64,000 nucleotides of DNA from Myxococcota bacterium (GCA_018821305.1 JAHJMN010000048.1:1-64000), one strand, 5' to 3'. Positions 20,867 through 31,070 are shown, numbered from the stretch's first letter. Made by a program: numbers and translations. Notes: a model not told the origin generated them from the letters alone.

Positions 20867-23836
20867 ATGCCAGTCAGAATAGAAACCGGATTAAAAAATC
20901 ATATAATTGATCCCGCAGGTCACAAATGGATGAGCAGGCTTGAGAAACAATTTCCTCGCCCCGTCGAAGATATCAGAGTCCTTAGAACTTACATTATTGA
21001 CGACGATATTCCTATTGAAATACTTGATTTATTTTGCAAAAGTGCACTTTGTGATCCAATTACCAGTGAATACTGTATCAATGGGCATATCTCATCTGAT
21101 TTCGACTTTTTGGTTGAAGTTGATTTTAAGCCAGGAGTCACTGACAATGAAGGGCGAACTGCAACGGAAGCCCTGGCCATACTAATGAATATTGGAATCA
21201 ATGAATGTCCCCATGTCTATTCCGGGTATCAGTATAGAATTAAAGGAAATCTTGATATCTCTGACATTCACTCCCTTGCGGTGGAATTTTTTGCAAACAC
21301 ATTGATTCAAAGAATAAGAATAGCCTCAAGGGATGAATTTAAAAACAGTAAATCCCTTACAGCTAATCCTCCCGTGGTAAATTTGAACCACACTCCGGTA
21401 CTGGCGCCCATTGATCTTGATGTATCTGATGAACAACTCGCCTGGCTTTCCAGAAAAAACGTATGGGCGTTGAGTGTAAATGAGTTGACACTGATAAGGG
21501 AGCATTTTCAACGACCTGATATCATCGAAGTTCGTCAATCTCTTGGACTTCCAGAACATCCCCTTGATATTGAAATAGAATGCCTTGCCCAGACATGGTC
21601 AGAACACTGCAAACATAAGATATTTAATGCAATTATTGAATATACTGAAGATGGTAAAAAGGACACAATTAATAGCGTCTTTAAAACTTTCATACGTGGT
21701 GCAACGGAAGCTGCCAGGAAAAATCTTGGAGAAAATGATTTCTGTTTGAGTGTCTTTAAAGATAATGCCGGCGTAATCAAATTTAACGAAGATTATGGCC
21801 TCGTTTTCAAAGTTGAGACTCACAACAGTCCATCTGCACTTGATCCTTACGGCGGAGCACTTACGGGGATTGTCGGAGTCAACCGTGATCCCTTTGGAAC
21901 AGGCATGGGTGGAGAGCTGCTTTTCAACACAAATGTGTTCTGCCTCGCAAATCCATTCATGACTGAAGAAGTGCCAGCGGGACTTTTGCACCCCATGCGA
22001 ATTCTCGAAGGCGTTAGAGAAGGTGTCGAACATGGTGGAAATCAGTCTGGAATCCCAACGGTGAATGGTTCCGTTGTTTTTGATGACCGATATATGGGAA
22101 AACCACTCGTATACTGTGGAACTGGCGGAATTGTTCCCATAAAACTCCATGGTCGCGATGGATTTGAAAAATATCCGGAAAAAGGTCACTTGATAGTCAT
22201 GTGCGGGGGGCGAGTGGGAATGGATGGAATCCACGGTGCAACCTTTTCATCGGAGGAATTACACGAAGAAAGCCCTTCCAGTGCCGTTCAGATAGGGGAT
22301 CCCATCACCCAAAAAAGAATGTTTGATTTTCTTATTCGCGCTAGAGATTCTGGACTTTATTCAGGAATAACTGATAACGGCGCTGGTGGTCTATCCTCCA
22401 GTGTAGGAGAAATGGCTCAGTTTACAGGAGGTGCCACCATTGACTTGGCACTGGTACCTTTGAAATATGAAGGACTGGATCCCTGGGAGATTCTTGTAAG
22501 TGAAAGTCAGGAGCGCATGACAGTTGCCGTTCCTCAGGAAAAAATTGATGCATTTCTTAAATTATCTGAATCCATGTCCGTTGAATCTACAGTCATCGGC
22601 GAATTTACATCAAATGGCTTTCTTGAGTTTTATTACGATGAAAAAGTCGCTGGTCTTTTAGAAATGGATTTTCTTCACGATGGGCTGCCTCCGATGCGTC
22701 TAACGGCAGAGTGGACCACGCCCACGAGGGAAGTCGGTGATTTCTCAAGCATTCCTCCTCATGGTGAAGTCCTTCATCGACTGCTTAGAAGACTCAACAT
22801 AGCATCAAAAGAATACTGGGTACGGCAATATGACCATGAGGTAAAAGGCACAAGTGTAATAAAGCCCCTCATGGGAATTAAAAATGACGGGCCTTCCGAT
22901 GCCGCTGTAATCAGACCCTTTTTAAGCAGTATGGAAGCTGTATGCATATCAAATGGAATAATTCCTCGATACAGCGATATTGATGCATGGGATATGACAT
23001 TGAATTCCTTTGATGAAGCAGTGCGCAATGCTGTCAGCGTTGGAGGCAATCCTGACACTTTTGCTGCACTGGATAACTTCTGCTGGCCGGATCCACTTCC
23101 TGGAGCGGATAATCATAAAGCCAAACTTGGGTCCCTTGTTCGCAGTGGCAAAGCTCTTCTGGAAATCTGCTCATCGTGGGCAATCCCGCTTATAAGCGGA
23201 AAAGACAGCATGAAAAATGATGCGAGAGTGGATAACAGAGTAATTTCCGTTCCCCCTACTCTATTGATTTCTATTGTCGGAAAACTCAGAGCTGATCAGG
23301 CTATCTCCATGGATTTTAAATCTCCTGATGACCAGATTTATATTATTGGTGTGACTAAACCCGAGCATGGACAATCGGAATTTTCTCTGGAGTTCAATAC
23401 AAAGGATACGAGAATCCCGCGTGTTAATACTAAAGAATTCATTAAATATTACCGTCAACTCCACCGTGCGATAGTTGCAGGAACAGTGAAAAGCTGTCAT
23501 GACATTTCTGATGGTGGCCTTGCGGTAGCAATTGCAGAAAAAGCTATTGCAGGTCGATGTGGATGCGAAATAGATATAGTTTCTGTACCCCGAATTGACC
23601 AACTTTCCCCAATTGATGCACTATACAGCGAAACACCGGGGCGATTTATAGTTACTGTTTGTACTGAAAAATCAAAAGAATTTGAGCAATTTTTTGAGGA
23701 TAAAACAATTCTGTCCTGTGTCGGTAAAGTTACGGATTCAAGTAAATTAATTATTAATTCCGGGAAATCCTGTCTTGTGCAGGAAGGAATCGACGACCTT
23801 TATAACAGTTGGCATAAGCCTCTTGATATAAAATAA
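20867..23836 (+). CDS. purL: Phosphoribosylformylglycinamidine synthase, PurL-type with PurS-like N-terminal fusion
   Basis: Conserved FGAM synthase motifs (LAQTWSEHCKHK, VFKVETHNSPSALDPYGGALTGIVGVNRDPFGTGMG, SGKDSMKND, SCHDISDGGLAVAIAEKA); N-terminus has two PurS-like segments. ATG at 20867 with RBS-like gggaggt. Confidence 0.93.
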   Translation: MPVRIETGLKNHIIDPAGHKWMSRLEKQFPRPVEDIRVLRTYIIDDDIPIEILDLFCKSALCDPITSEYCINGHISSDFDFLVEVDFKPGVTDNEGRTATEALAILMNIGINECPHVYSGYQYRIKGNLDISDIHSLAVEFFANTLIQRIRIASRDEFKNSKSLTANPPVVNLNHTPVLAPIDLDVSDEQLAWLSRKNVWALSVNELTLIREHFQRPDIIEVRQSLGLPEHPLDIEIECLAQTWSEHCKHKIFNAIIEYTEDGKKDTINSVFKTFIRGATEAARKNLGENDFCLSVFKDNAGVIKFNEDYGLVFKVETHNSPSALDPYGGALTGIVGVNRDPFGTGMGGELLFNTNVFCLANPFMTEEVPAGLLHPMRILEGVREGVEHGGNQSGIPTVNGSVVFDDRYMGKPLVYCGTGGIVPIKLHGRDGFEKYPEKGHLIVMCGGRVGMDGIHGATFSSEELHEESPSSAVQIGDPITQKRMFDFLIRARDSGLYSGITDNGAGGLSSSVGEMAQFTGGATIDLALVPLKYEGLDPWEILVSESQERMTVAVPQEKIDAFLKLSESMSVESTVIGEFTSNGFLEFYYDEKVAGLLEMDFLHDGLPPMRLTAEWTTPTREVGDFSSIPPHGEVLHRLLRRLNIASKEYWVRQYDHEVKGTSVIKPLMGIKNDGPSDAAVIRPFLSSMEAVCISNGIIPRYSDIDAWDMTLNSFDEAVRNAVSVGGNPDTFAALDNFCWPDPLPGADNHKAKLGSLVRSGKALLEICSSWAIPLISGKDSMKNDARVDNRVISVPPTLLISIVGKLRADQAISMDFKSPDDQIYIIGVTKPEHGQSEFSLEFNTKDTRIPRVNTKEFIKYYRQLHRAIVAGTVKSCHDISDGGLAVAIAEKAIAGRCGCEIDIVSVPRIDQLSPIDALYSETPGRFIVTVCTEKSKEFEQFFEDKTILSCVGKVTDSSKLIINSGKSCLVQEGIDDLYNSWHKPLDIK

Positions 23837-23851
23837 TGGTCAAAATATTAA

Positions 23852-23911
23852 TAGTGGCCTGATAGGATTTTTAATAAAATCCTTCGCGAAGCGAATTAAA
23901 GGACACGAACT
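23852..23911 (-). repeat. Element A, half copy (between purL and purQ)
   Basis: Reverse complement AGTTCGTGTCCTTTAATTCGCTTCGCGAAGGATTTTATTAAAAATCCTATCAGGCCACTA aligns with the left half of 16438-16644. Confidence 0.75.
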
Positions 23912-23991
23912 GGTTAACGTACAATATTTTCGCTTATGCTTCCATTTCGCCTGGCGAGATTGGACGAAGTATTTTCGGAAATGGAGATATC

Positions 23992-24801
23992 ATGAAAGTT
24001 CGCTCTATTATAATTTCCGGCAATGGAACAAACTGTGAAAAAGAATCTGCTGCAGCACTGAATATGGCAGGCGCTGATTCGACTGATATTATTACAATAT
24101 GGGAGCTTCTCGAGGGAAAAGCCTCTATCAGCGACTATAATTTTCTTTGCCTCCCGGGTGGTTTTGCTGATGGGGACAACCTTGGGAGCGCTAAAGCCAT
24201 GGCTCACCGACTTACCCATGGAAAACCTGGAGCGGGTAAACCTCCATTCCGTGAGCAATTGGATACTTTCATTAATAACGGTGGAATAATAGTCGGAATC
24301 TGTAATGGTTTTCAGTTACTTGTTAAAATGGGGCTACTTCCATTTCCTCAATCTGGTCAGACAGTTACACTTACTCATAATCTCAGTGGTCGCTTTGAGG
24401 CCCGGTGGGTTAAGTGCCGGGTTGAAGAAAAATCTCCATGTATTTTTACACGCGGCATTGACATAATTGATCTTCCAATTCGTCATGGTGAAGGCAGACT
24501 ATTGTTTGGCGATGAAGAAATAAAGTCCCGTATAGAATCGGAATATCTGATTCCACTTAGATATATTCATCCGGAAACTCTCATTTCAACGGAAGAATAT
24601 CCATATAACCCCAACGGAAGCTTTTTCGGAGCCGCAGGTCTTTGTGACGCATCAGGAAGAATTTTCGGACTTATGCCCCACCCCGAAGCCTTCAATCATC
24701 GCACTAATCATCCTCAATGGACCCGAATTAATCTGCCAGAAGAAGGTCTAGGCATCCGCTTCTTCCGAAACGGCGTCGAATATCTCAAAAAGAATTTTTA
24801 G
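23992..24801 (+). CDS. purQ: FGAM synthase glutaminase subunit
   Basis: GNGTNCEKE, LPGGFADGDNLGS, GICNGFQLLVKMGLLP, MPHPEAFNHRTNHPQW: PurQ glutamine amidotransferase motifs. Confidence 0.93.
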   Translation: MKVRSIIISGNGTNCEKESAAALNMAGADSTDIITIWELLEGKASISDYNFLCLPGGFADGDNLGSAKAMAHRLTHGKPGAGKPPFREQLDTFINNGGIIVGICNGFQLLVKMGLLPFPQSGQTVTLTHNLSGRFEARWVKCRVEEKSPCIFTRGIDIIDLPIRHGEGRLLFGDEEIKSRIESEYLIPLRYIHPETLISTEEYPYNPNGSFFGAAGLCDASGRIFGLMPHPEAFNHRTNHPQWTRINLPEEGLGIRFFRNGVEYLKKNF

Positions 24802-24813
24802 CTGGACTGCTTC

Positions 24814-24971
24814 CTGAGTAATAAAACAGTGACTCGGTTTAAAGAAATGCTTCAGGAATGAGCCCCCTGTTTTCCTGTTACTGCTACTGATTCCCTGTTT
24901 CCCTGAAATTTTAAACAGGGACACAGGTAGTCAGGGAAACAGGTAACAGGATCAGGACATAAACATTCAAC
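24814..24971. repeat. Element B copy
   Basis: cggtttaaagaaatgcttcaggaatgagc then CCCTGTTTTCCTGTTACTG...TCAGGGAAACAGGTAACAGG palindrome and taaacattcaa. Confidence 0.55.
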
Positions 24972-25137
24972 ATCAAAGCATAATTACAAATGGCAGGATG
25001 AAAACAAGTACTTTTCCCGTTTCGATCCATTTATTCCACAAGCGGCTAGTTCGTATCCTGAGTAATACGATATTGTTGTATTTGGGAAATATTATTCAAT
25101 AGGGCACTCATCATAATTTGTTTTCTATCTTTTTAAC

Positions 25138-25225
25138 CCGAAAGCGGTCTCAACGGAAAAGTGTTTGAAAAAAGCCTTGAATTTTTAACCCTTTTCCATT
25201 AAACACTCTTCGACTTTCGGTTTTT
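25138..25225 (+). terminator. Long stem-loop with trailing T-run
   Basis: CCGAAAG(25138-25144)/CTTTCGG(25214-25220), AGTGTTT(25160-25166)/AAACACT(25201-25207), followed by TTTTT. Confidence 0.4.
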
Positions 25226-25342
25226 ATGTATTTTCGTGAATATTTCATGTTCTGTACATTTCACAATAACTCCGAACAGCCCTCGCCTGCATGTCAGGTT
25301 ATAATTTTATGGTAGTTAAATTCCTAATGGATTGGAAATATT

Positions 25343-25750
25343 ATGGCAGATAAAAAAAAGAAAAGACATCCTCTGAGAAGCGTTAAACCATCTCCACTGA
25401 AAACTAAACCTGTAAAAACTGTAAAGCCTCGAGAGGAAAAGAAAGCTGCTCCTGAGCGAATTGCACTTAAAGCTCCAACTTTGACTCCTGCAGAGAGACA
25501 GAAACTCAAAGCTCAAGCCCACAGCCTTAGTCCAATTGTCATCGTCGGTACTGATGGAATTACTGATGGCGTTATCAGTGCAGTAAATGAGGCACTGTTT
25601 TCGCACGAACTTATAAAAGTTCGCATGCATGAACCGGAAGAAAAACATGAAATGGCACAGATACTTGCGGATGAATCTCTTTCGCAATTAATCGCACTCC
25701 GTGGCCACACTGTTATTCTTTGGCGCCCTAACCGGGAAATTTCCTACTGA
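25343..25750 (+). CDS. yhbY: YhbY/CRM-domain RNA-binding protein with basic N-terminal extension
   Basis: LTPAERQKLKAQAHSLSPIVIVGTDGITDGVISAVNEALFSHELIKVR...RGHTVILWRPN. Confidence 0.85.
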   Translation: MADKKKKRHPLRSVKPSPLKTKPVKTVKPREEKKAAPERIALKAPTLTPAERQKLKAQAHSLSPIVIVGTDGITDGVISAVNEALFSHELIKVRMHEPEEKHEMAQILADESLSQLIALRGHTVILWRPNREISY

Positions 25751-25818
25751 ATTGAGCGTGACAAAGTAATTCGCTTCGCTAAGAAGAAGTTTTTAATCCG
25801 AAAAGGAAACGAAGAAAA

Positions 25819-26691
25819 TCAGAGTGGTTTGAGGGGAGTAAGTCTCAAAAGGACGGGAATAACACTCATACTTGTAACGATAGCAGAATGTGAAATTTCT
25901 GTTTTGATAAAAAGAACTTTAAAAGCTCCGCCTCTTATATTCTTCGGAAAGCCGTAAAATGATTTAGGCATTTTCTTGAGTATTCTTGCCCGTGGGAATT
26001 TTTTTGCAAATGATTTACCCTTATCAGCAGTATCCTTCCCAAGAATAATCAATTTGTGAGAAGAAGTTTTCTTTCCGGAAGTTATAAAGTCTTCCCAGGC
26101 TTTCTGCCCTCCATACATTGCGTCAAGTAGAATAATTCGACTTAAAAACCTGTTGTCGACCCAACTGGCAATCGTGCGGAAAGCACCACTGTGTCCGATG
26201 GCTATAGTCGGCCCGGACGGAAGCCTTATATTGGCTTTTTGAATTGATTTCTTTAAAGAAGAGAGACTATCCCATACCACAGCTTCATTCATATTCTGGG
26301 GAGCTTCCGGGACAACAAACATGGCATTTTGCTTACTATTTTTAAATTGGAGCCCCAATTTGTGATTTTCCCAAGTTTTATCAGCAGTAGTGTGGTATCC
26401 ATGGACGTAGATAACCATGCCGGCCCCGCGCTTTCGATTGTAGCCTTTGGGTATCCATACGTGAACAGGGCCCTTTCCCGGAACTTCTAGACGCCAGTGC
26501 CGGCCTCCATAAACATTGCGTTTTTCTACTTTTTTTATCTTCTGAACAGAAACTGGAGCCTTCTTCGTTGGTTTCTTTTTTTCGTTAGTCGTTGTGACCT
26601 TTTTTGAGGAATTTTTTAAGGAATTTTTTGAATTATCCTGAGCTTTAACATTTGTTGAGAGAATAAAAGAAATCAGCAATAAAATTTTCAT
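25819..26691 (-). CDS. Secreted alpha/beta hydrolase-like protein
   Basis: Signal peptide, Lys/Ser/Thr-rich linker, MVIYVHGYHTT and nucleophile elbow IAIGHSGAFR. Confidence 0.65.
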   Translation of the reverse strand: MKILLLISFILSTNVKAQDNSKNSLKNSSKKVTTTNEKKKPTKKAPVSVQKIKKVEKRNVYGGRHWRLEVPGKGPVHVWIPKGYNRKRGAGMVIYVHGYHTTADKTWENHKLGLQFKNSKQNAMFVVPEAPQNMNEAVVWDSLSSLKKSIQKANIRLPSGPTIAIGHSGAFRTIASWVDNRFLSRIILLDAMYGGQKAWEDFITSGKKTSSHKLIILGKDTADKGKSFAKKFPRARILKKMPKSFYGFPKNIRGGAFKVLFIKTEISHSAIVTSMSVIPVLLRLTPLKPL

Positions 26692-26830
26692 GGTTGCACT
26701 TACGCCTTAATAAACAAAACATTCAAACAAAGGAACTATAAAGTTTATTTCTTTTTTTATCAAAAAACTGCAGTTTCTAAATTTTCGTCCATGCTCATTG
26801 GAAGGATGAGGGGATTTGATGGAAGAATAT

Positions 26831-28732
26831 TTATTGAACGGTAATTACTTTGAGATCAAGACCACCGGGATACATATAAGATGTATAATTCGCAAATCCA
26901 TATACTTCAATTCCAAAATAGGTAGTTCCATCAGATGAGAAAATCTTGTGCGCTCCACCGCTGAGAGGCAGTTCGATACGCGCGACGCCATAACCGGAGC
27001 CAATTTCTTCGAACATATCTTCAGTTATTGGATTACCATCAAGCATAATCAAATCGTTCTGTGGCCCGGGAATACGACTGATTACATTCACATAATTTAC
27101 AGTCATACTGAGCGGTGCCACAAAAGAATATTCATTTCTGAATTGTTCAGTGGGTACTACCAGACCAAATGATGGATCTCCACTGCTTGATTGCACATCA
27201 GTCCAGAATTTCTGACCAACGGTGAATTTGCCAACGGATACAGGGCCAGTAGAATTGAGTTCAAAATGATACCCCGCCGCTGGTTGAATATCAAAGAATT
27301 CTCCGGGCTGAAGCACTCTTGGTTCAGCTCCGGGAAGGTCCCAGGTTACCGTGACCGGGGCATCACCACCCGCCAGAATCCTTACTACATTGGTCTCGCT
27401 CGTGAGAGGTTCTACGGGATGTGTTTGGGCTATGAAAAATCGTTTACCCCAAGTACTTTCGGGCATTAACATTTCTTCTAGATGATCACACGCCCTGTAA
27501 TCAAATGGTACAAAACCACAGTTATGCCCAGCGAAAACTCCAACTGGTTTATCAGAAGTAATAATACTTCCAGTAAAATCATATTGTGGACCAGGATTGC
27601 AGTATTCAAAGAGTTCTTCATCAGGGCCAGACAGTTCCGCTGTTTCCAACTGAGCACACTCATCGAAAGTCAAGTTACTTTTTCCTACAAGTTGAAGAAC
27701 ATCCCCTTTATTGAGAGTAACAGTAACGTTGCCGCCGGGGCCTGTTTCTGGAATTAAACCGGCTCCATCTGCGGCAATCCAGGCTGTGGTTGAGAAAATC
27801 ACTGATGTATTATCGTAAGCCGCGACTACAGCAGTAAATCCTGGCTCTGCACTGTAGTTAGTAGTCTGTCTCTTAATTGCAGTGTTTCCTCTTGTGAGAA
27901 CACTGTATTTAGTACCAAAAACTGATGCAGGTAATAATAAAGAAGCATCATTGGAGTTTGAAGATATCCCTGAGTATTCGAAATCATATGGATTAAATTG
28001 ATAAACGGTGACAGGGTAATCCGTATCAATCCTGTAAGATTGCTCTGGATAGACACCAGAATTAAATGGCCACATAGCTCCATCAAACATCCCCATTCTT
28101 ATATTATTAATATAAGGCAGGAGGAGTATTTCCACGGACATGGGTCTAATTGCAATTTCATGTATAACGGTATCTGTCGTCACTTTGAGTAAAGTTGTTG
28201 CGTCGTTTGAATTGCTAACAGCGATCCCAAAATTATTATTAAAAACCTGCTCAATTCTAGTGTTTAATAATGTCACGGCATAGAACTCACAACCCCGATA
28301 ACTTCTGTCTGAAATTGCTTTTCCACATGCGTTATCGCAGACTGCCAGACCTTTATCCATTATACACCCTTCTCCTTCCGGGCATTCTTTTCTTACAGAA
28401 GTCGTATTTCCAGAGGAATCACAATCATAAATATTACCATCTTCCCCGCAGCCTCCCGATACTGTAGTGCAATTGAGGCATTGACCAGAATCTTCAACGC
28501 AAATAGGAGGCTCATCCCCTGTACCGCAAATCCTGTCATCAACCCAGACCCCTTCAGTGCATGCCTGAAGAAGATTTCCCAGACACCGAAACTCACCATT
28601 ACTGCATTCGGTTATGTTATTGGTATTATTTGAATTATTGCTATTATTGTTATTTGTAGCATTATTAGAGGAACTACTCGTGTCATCACAAGCGTTCAAA
28701 AAAAAAACTAAAGCTATTAAAGTGATTTTCAT
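26831..28732 (-). CDS. Lipoprotein with Asn-rich linker and IgGFc-binding-protein-like domain
   Basis: FFLNACDD lipobox, NNATNNNNSNNSNNTNN linker; SDKPVGVFAGHNCGFVPFDYRACDHLEEMLMPESTWGKRFFI is typical of IgGFc-binding N-terminal domains. Confidence 0.78.
   Translation of the reverse strand: MKITLIALVFFLNACDDTSSSSNNATNNNNSNNSNNTNNITECSNGEFRCLGNLLQACTEGVWVDDRICGTGDEPPICVEDSGQCLNCTTVSGGCGEDGNIYDCDSSGNTTSVRKECPEGEGCIMDKGLAVCDNACGKAISDRSYRGCEFYAVTLLNTRIEQVFNNNFGIAVSNSNDATTLLKVTTDTVIHEIAIRPMSVEILLLPYINNIRMGMFDGAMWPFNSGVYPEQSYRIDTDYPVTVYQFNPYDFEYSGISSNSNDASLLLPASVFGTKYSVLTRGNTAIKRQTTNYSAEPGFTAVVAAYDNTSVIFSTTAWIAADGAGLIPETGPGGNVTVTLNKGDVLQLVGKSNLTFDECAQLETAELSGPDEELFEYCNPGPQYDFTGSIITSDKPVGVFAGHNCGFVPFDYRACDHLEEMLMPESTWGKRFFIAQTHPVEPLTSETNVVRILAGGDAPVTVTWDLPGAEPRVLQPGEFFDIQPAAGYHFELNSTGPVSVGKFTVGQKFWTDVQSSSGDPSFGLVVPTEQFRNEYSFVAPLSMTVNYVNVISRIPGPQNDLIMLDGNPITEDMFEEIGSGYGVARIELPLSGGAHKIFSSDGTTYFGIEVYGFANYTSYMYPGGLDLKVITVQ
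28611..28680 (-). repeat. Asn-encoding trinucleotide-like tract in lipoprotein gene
   Basis: Encodes NNATNNNNSNNSNNTNN; interrupted attatt/gttatt pattern. Confidence 0.8.
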
Positions 28733-28733
28733 T

Positions 28734-31070
28734 TTATTTTCTCCGGCAGTTTTGGCTCACATCAATAAAATATCTGTTATATTTCATGGTTTTCCTCAAG
28801 TTCAATAGTTTGTCAATACCCAATGGACATCTTTTCGACAATATGGAACGGAGAATATCAATCACATGAACAGGCGCATTCATTTCAGCAATTTTAATAA
28901 AGACTGCATCATCAGATTTGTTACCAAACCTGTCAAGAGCTCTGAGCATTAACGAAAAAGCATAAGACCCGTCATCGAATCCTTTTTTCTTATATTGAGC
29001 ATACATCTTTTCAACTTTATTCAGGATAATGTCTCTGGCCAGGGGATTATTCTGACGAGCAAGACTGTCACCCAAAAGCGCGAATAAACCAGGATCTTTT
29101 TCTTTTTTCATAGCTTTCAGCATTGAGTCTGAAGTATTTTTAAGATTGCAGGTATTTGTAAATGACGTGACAAAAGTGTAATAATCTCTTTCACCTTTGT
29201 CCATAATTGATATGAGCATTTTTTCCAAGTCTGTACTGCATCGGGACCCTGCATGGACAAGTATTGCCTTGCGAAGTATACTCCAGGAAGAATTGAAAAC
29301 GCTCATAATCTCCGGCGGTAATTGATTTTCGGGCCAGAAACTTATAGCTGTGAACATAGTTGCAGGATTAAAATTCTGGAGTTTTTGTCGAACAAATCCA
29401 AGATCATTTAATATAATCAAAGTACGAATGGCTTCTGAACGAAGGGCAGAGTTGTCAAACTCTTTATACAGAGCTCTGACAGTGGGAATTAAAGCAGGTG
29501 ACTTGGAATTTCTTGCCGCAAACAACCATCTCAAGATAACTGAAAGCTTTTTAGATTTCATTGTTTTTAAACACTCAACACTGGCATCTTTCAACTGTGA
29601 ATCATTTTTAACCCACTTCCCAATAAGCCAGTAAAGAGCCCCGGATGGCTCAGAACACATTCCCTTGATAAATACAGCGCGGTTTTCTCTTCTGATTACT
29701 TTTGCGAGGACTTTCCTCGCTTCAAAATCGAGTTTGTCACCATTGCCCAGGAACATTTTTGAAACTTTTTTATCTGAATCGGGTTTCTGAAGGTAAACCG
29801 AAAGAGACCTGAGTCTGTAGTCCAAATCAGATTTCTGATTATTAATAATCTCAAGAAGACCCTTTGAACTGTTATTTTTAATTAAAAAGGTTTCAACTGA
29901 CTGAAGAAATTGACCCTTAGCCCAGCCTAATGCTTTAAGTGCTTCGGCAACGAATATATCGTTTTGCTTTCGGAAAGCGATTTCAAGAAGAATCTTTCTT
30001 AATTTAAAATCAGGATATTCAGAAATAAGGTTTGAGAGTAAAACATCATCTAAACTGAGAAGAAGAGTCTTCAGATTTTTTACATGAAGAGTGCCATCAT
30101 TGTAGGCGCGGATCGCTTCAGCGGGCCATTTGGGGTTGTAATCGAGGGATGTGTATAATGTTACTTCCGAAAGGGCACCGGCTTTTCCTGCCGTCATATT
30201 TTCTACTATAATTGAAACACACGATGCCTTCACATTTTCAGGAAATTTAACTATCCAGGGTTGTTTAAGACTTGCGGAAGTAATATTCTTCCAGGGAACA
30301 GTCACATGAAAAACTTTTTTATCTGCGATAATGTAAAATGACTTTATCCTGGCATCCTTTTTCAGGGCTTCAAGTGAGCTGTAATTACCAGGAAATATTC
30401 GAAGCATACGTAATGGAAATGGGGTTTTCATGGAAGAGAATGTAAAAAAAGAATTTTTCCTTAGATTGCCTCGCCATACGGAAACAGCATTATTATCTGT
30501 CAGGCGAAGGGGAGAGGCTGTTTCTTCACCTTCTTTAATATCACCACTGGCAATATCTGCTTTCCATTTAATTAAGGGGCTTGCTTTTATATTAAGAGCC
30601 GGCCCTTCCTGTGCTTTAATTCTTGCAGCGGATGCCGGGAGCGTAAAAGAAACCTCGCGGGAAGGTAAAAAAGTACCGGTTTTTCCATCCCATTTTAGAA
30701 GACGGTTTTTAGTACTCAGTCCACCACACAACATACTGCCATCATCATTTCGAAATATTGAAAGACTGCTGGAATCGTAAGAAAGTCCCTCTTCTTCAGC
30801 CATTTCCCCACTTTCATGAATAGCTTTGGAAAGTTTCAGGGGCCCTGGACTGTAGTAGAAAAACCAAGCGATACCGTTTCCGGATATATAAAGTAGCTTC
30901 TGTGCGGGATTGTAATTACATTTCTGAATACTTGATAAACGAGCCGGAGCTTTCCCTTTTTTCAGTACCGTTTTGCCTATCATTAATCTTACCTCGCCCG
31001 CCTCAACGTTTGCAAGCCATTTTCCATTGCAAGGTGTAGCAGTCAAAAGTATTGCAAAAAGAATGTTCAT
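28734..31070 (-). CDS. Large secreted protein with probable HEAT-like helical repeats
   Basis: Signal-like N-terminus; C-terminal half with repeated helical pairs (LRSEAIRTLIILND...). Overlaps the PBP gene by 4 bp. Confidence 0.5.
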   Translation of the reverse strand: MNILFAILLTATPCNGKWLANVEAGEVRLMIGKTVLKKGKAPARLSSIQKCNYNPAQKLLYISGNGIAWFFYYSPGPLKLSKAIHESGEMAEEEGLSYDSSSLSIFRNDDGSMLCGGLSTKNRLLKWDGKTGTFLPSREVSFTLPASAARIKAQEGPALNIKASPLIKWKADIASGDIKEGEETASPLRLTDNNAVSVWRGNLRKNSFFTFSSMKTPFPLRMLRIFPGNYSSLEALKKDARIKSFYIIADKKVFHVTVPWKNITSASLKQPWIVKFPENVKASCVSIIVENMTAGKAGALSEVTLYTSLDYNPKWPAEAIRAYNDGTLHVKNLKTLLLSLDDVLLSNLISEYPDFKLRKILLEIAFRKQNDIFVAEALKALGWAKGQFLQSVETFLIKNNSSKGLLEIINNQKSDLDYRLRSLSVYLQKPDSDKKVSKMFLGNGDKLDFEARKVLAKVIRRENRAVFIKGMCSEPSGALYWLIGKWVKNDSQLKDASVECLKTMKSKKLSVILRWLFAARNSKSPALIPTVRALYKEFDNSALRSEAIRTLIILNDLGFVRQKLQNFNPATMFTAISFWPENQLPPEIMSVFNSSWSILRKAILVHAGSRCSTDLEKMLISIMDKGERDYYTFVTSFTNTCNLKNTSDSMLKAMKKEKDPGLFALLGDSLARQNNPLARDIILNKVEKMYAQYKKKGFDDGSYAFSLMLRALDRFGNKSDDAVFIKIAEMNAPVHVIDILRSILSKRCPLGIDKLLNLRKTMKYNRYFIDVSQNCRRK

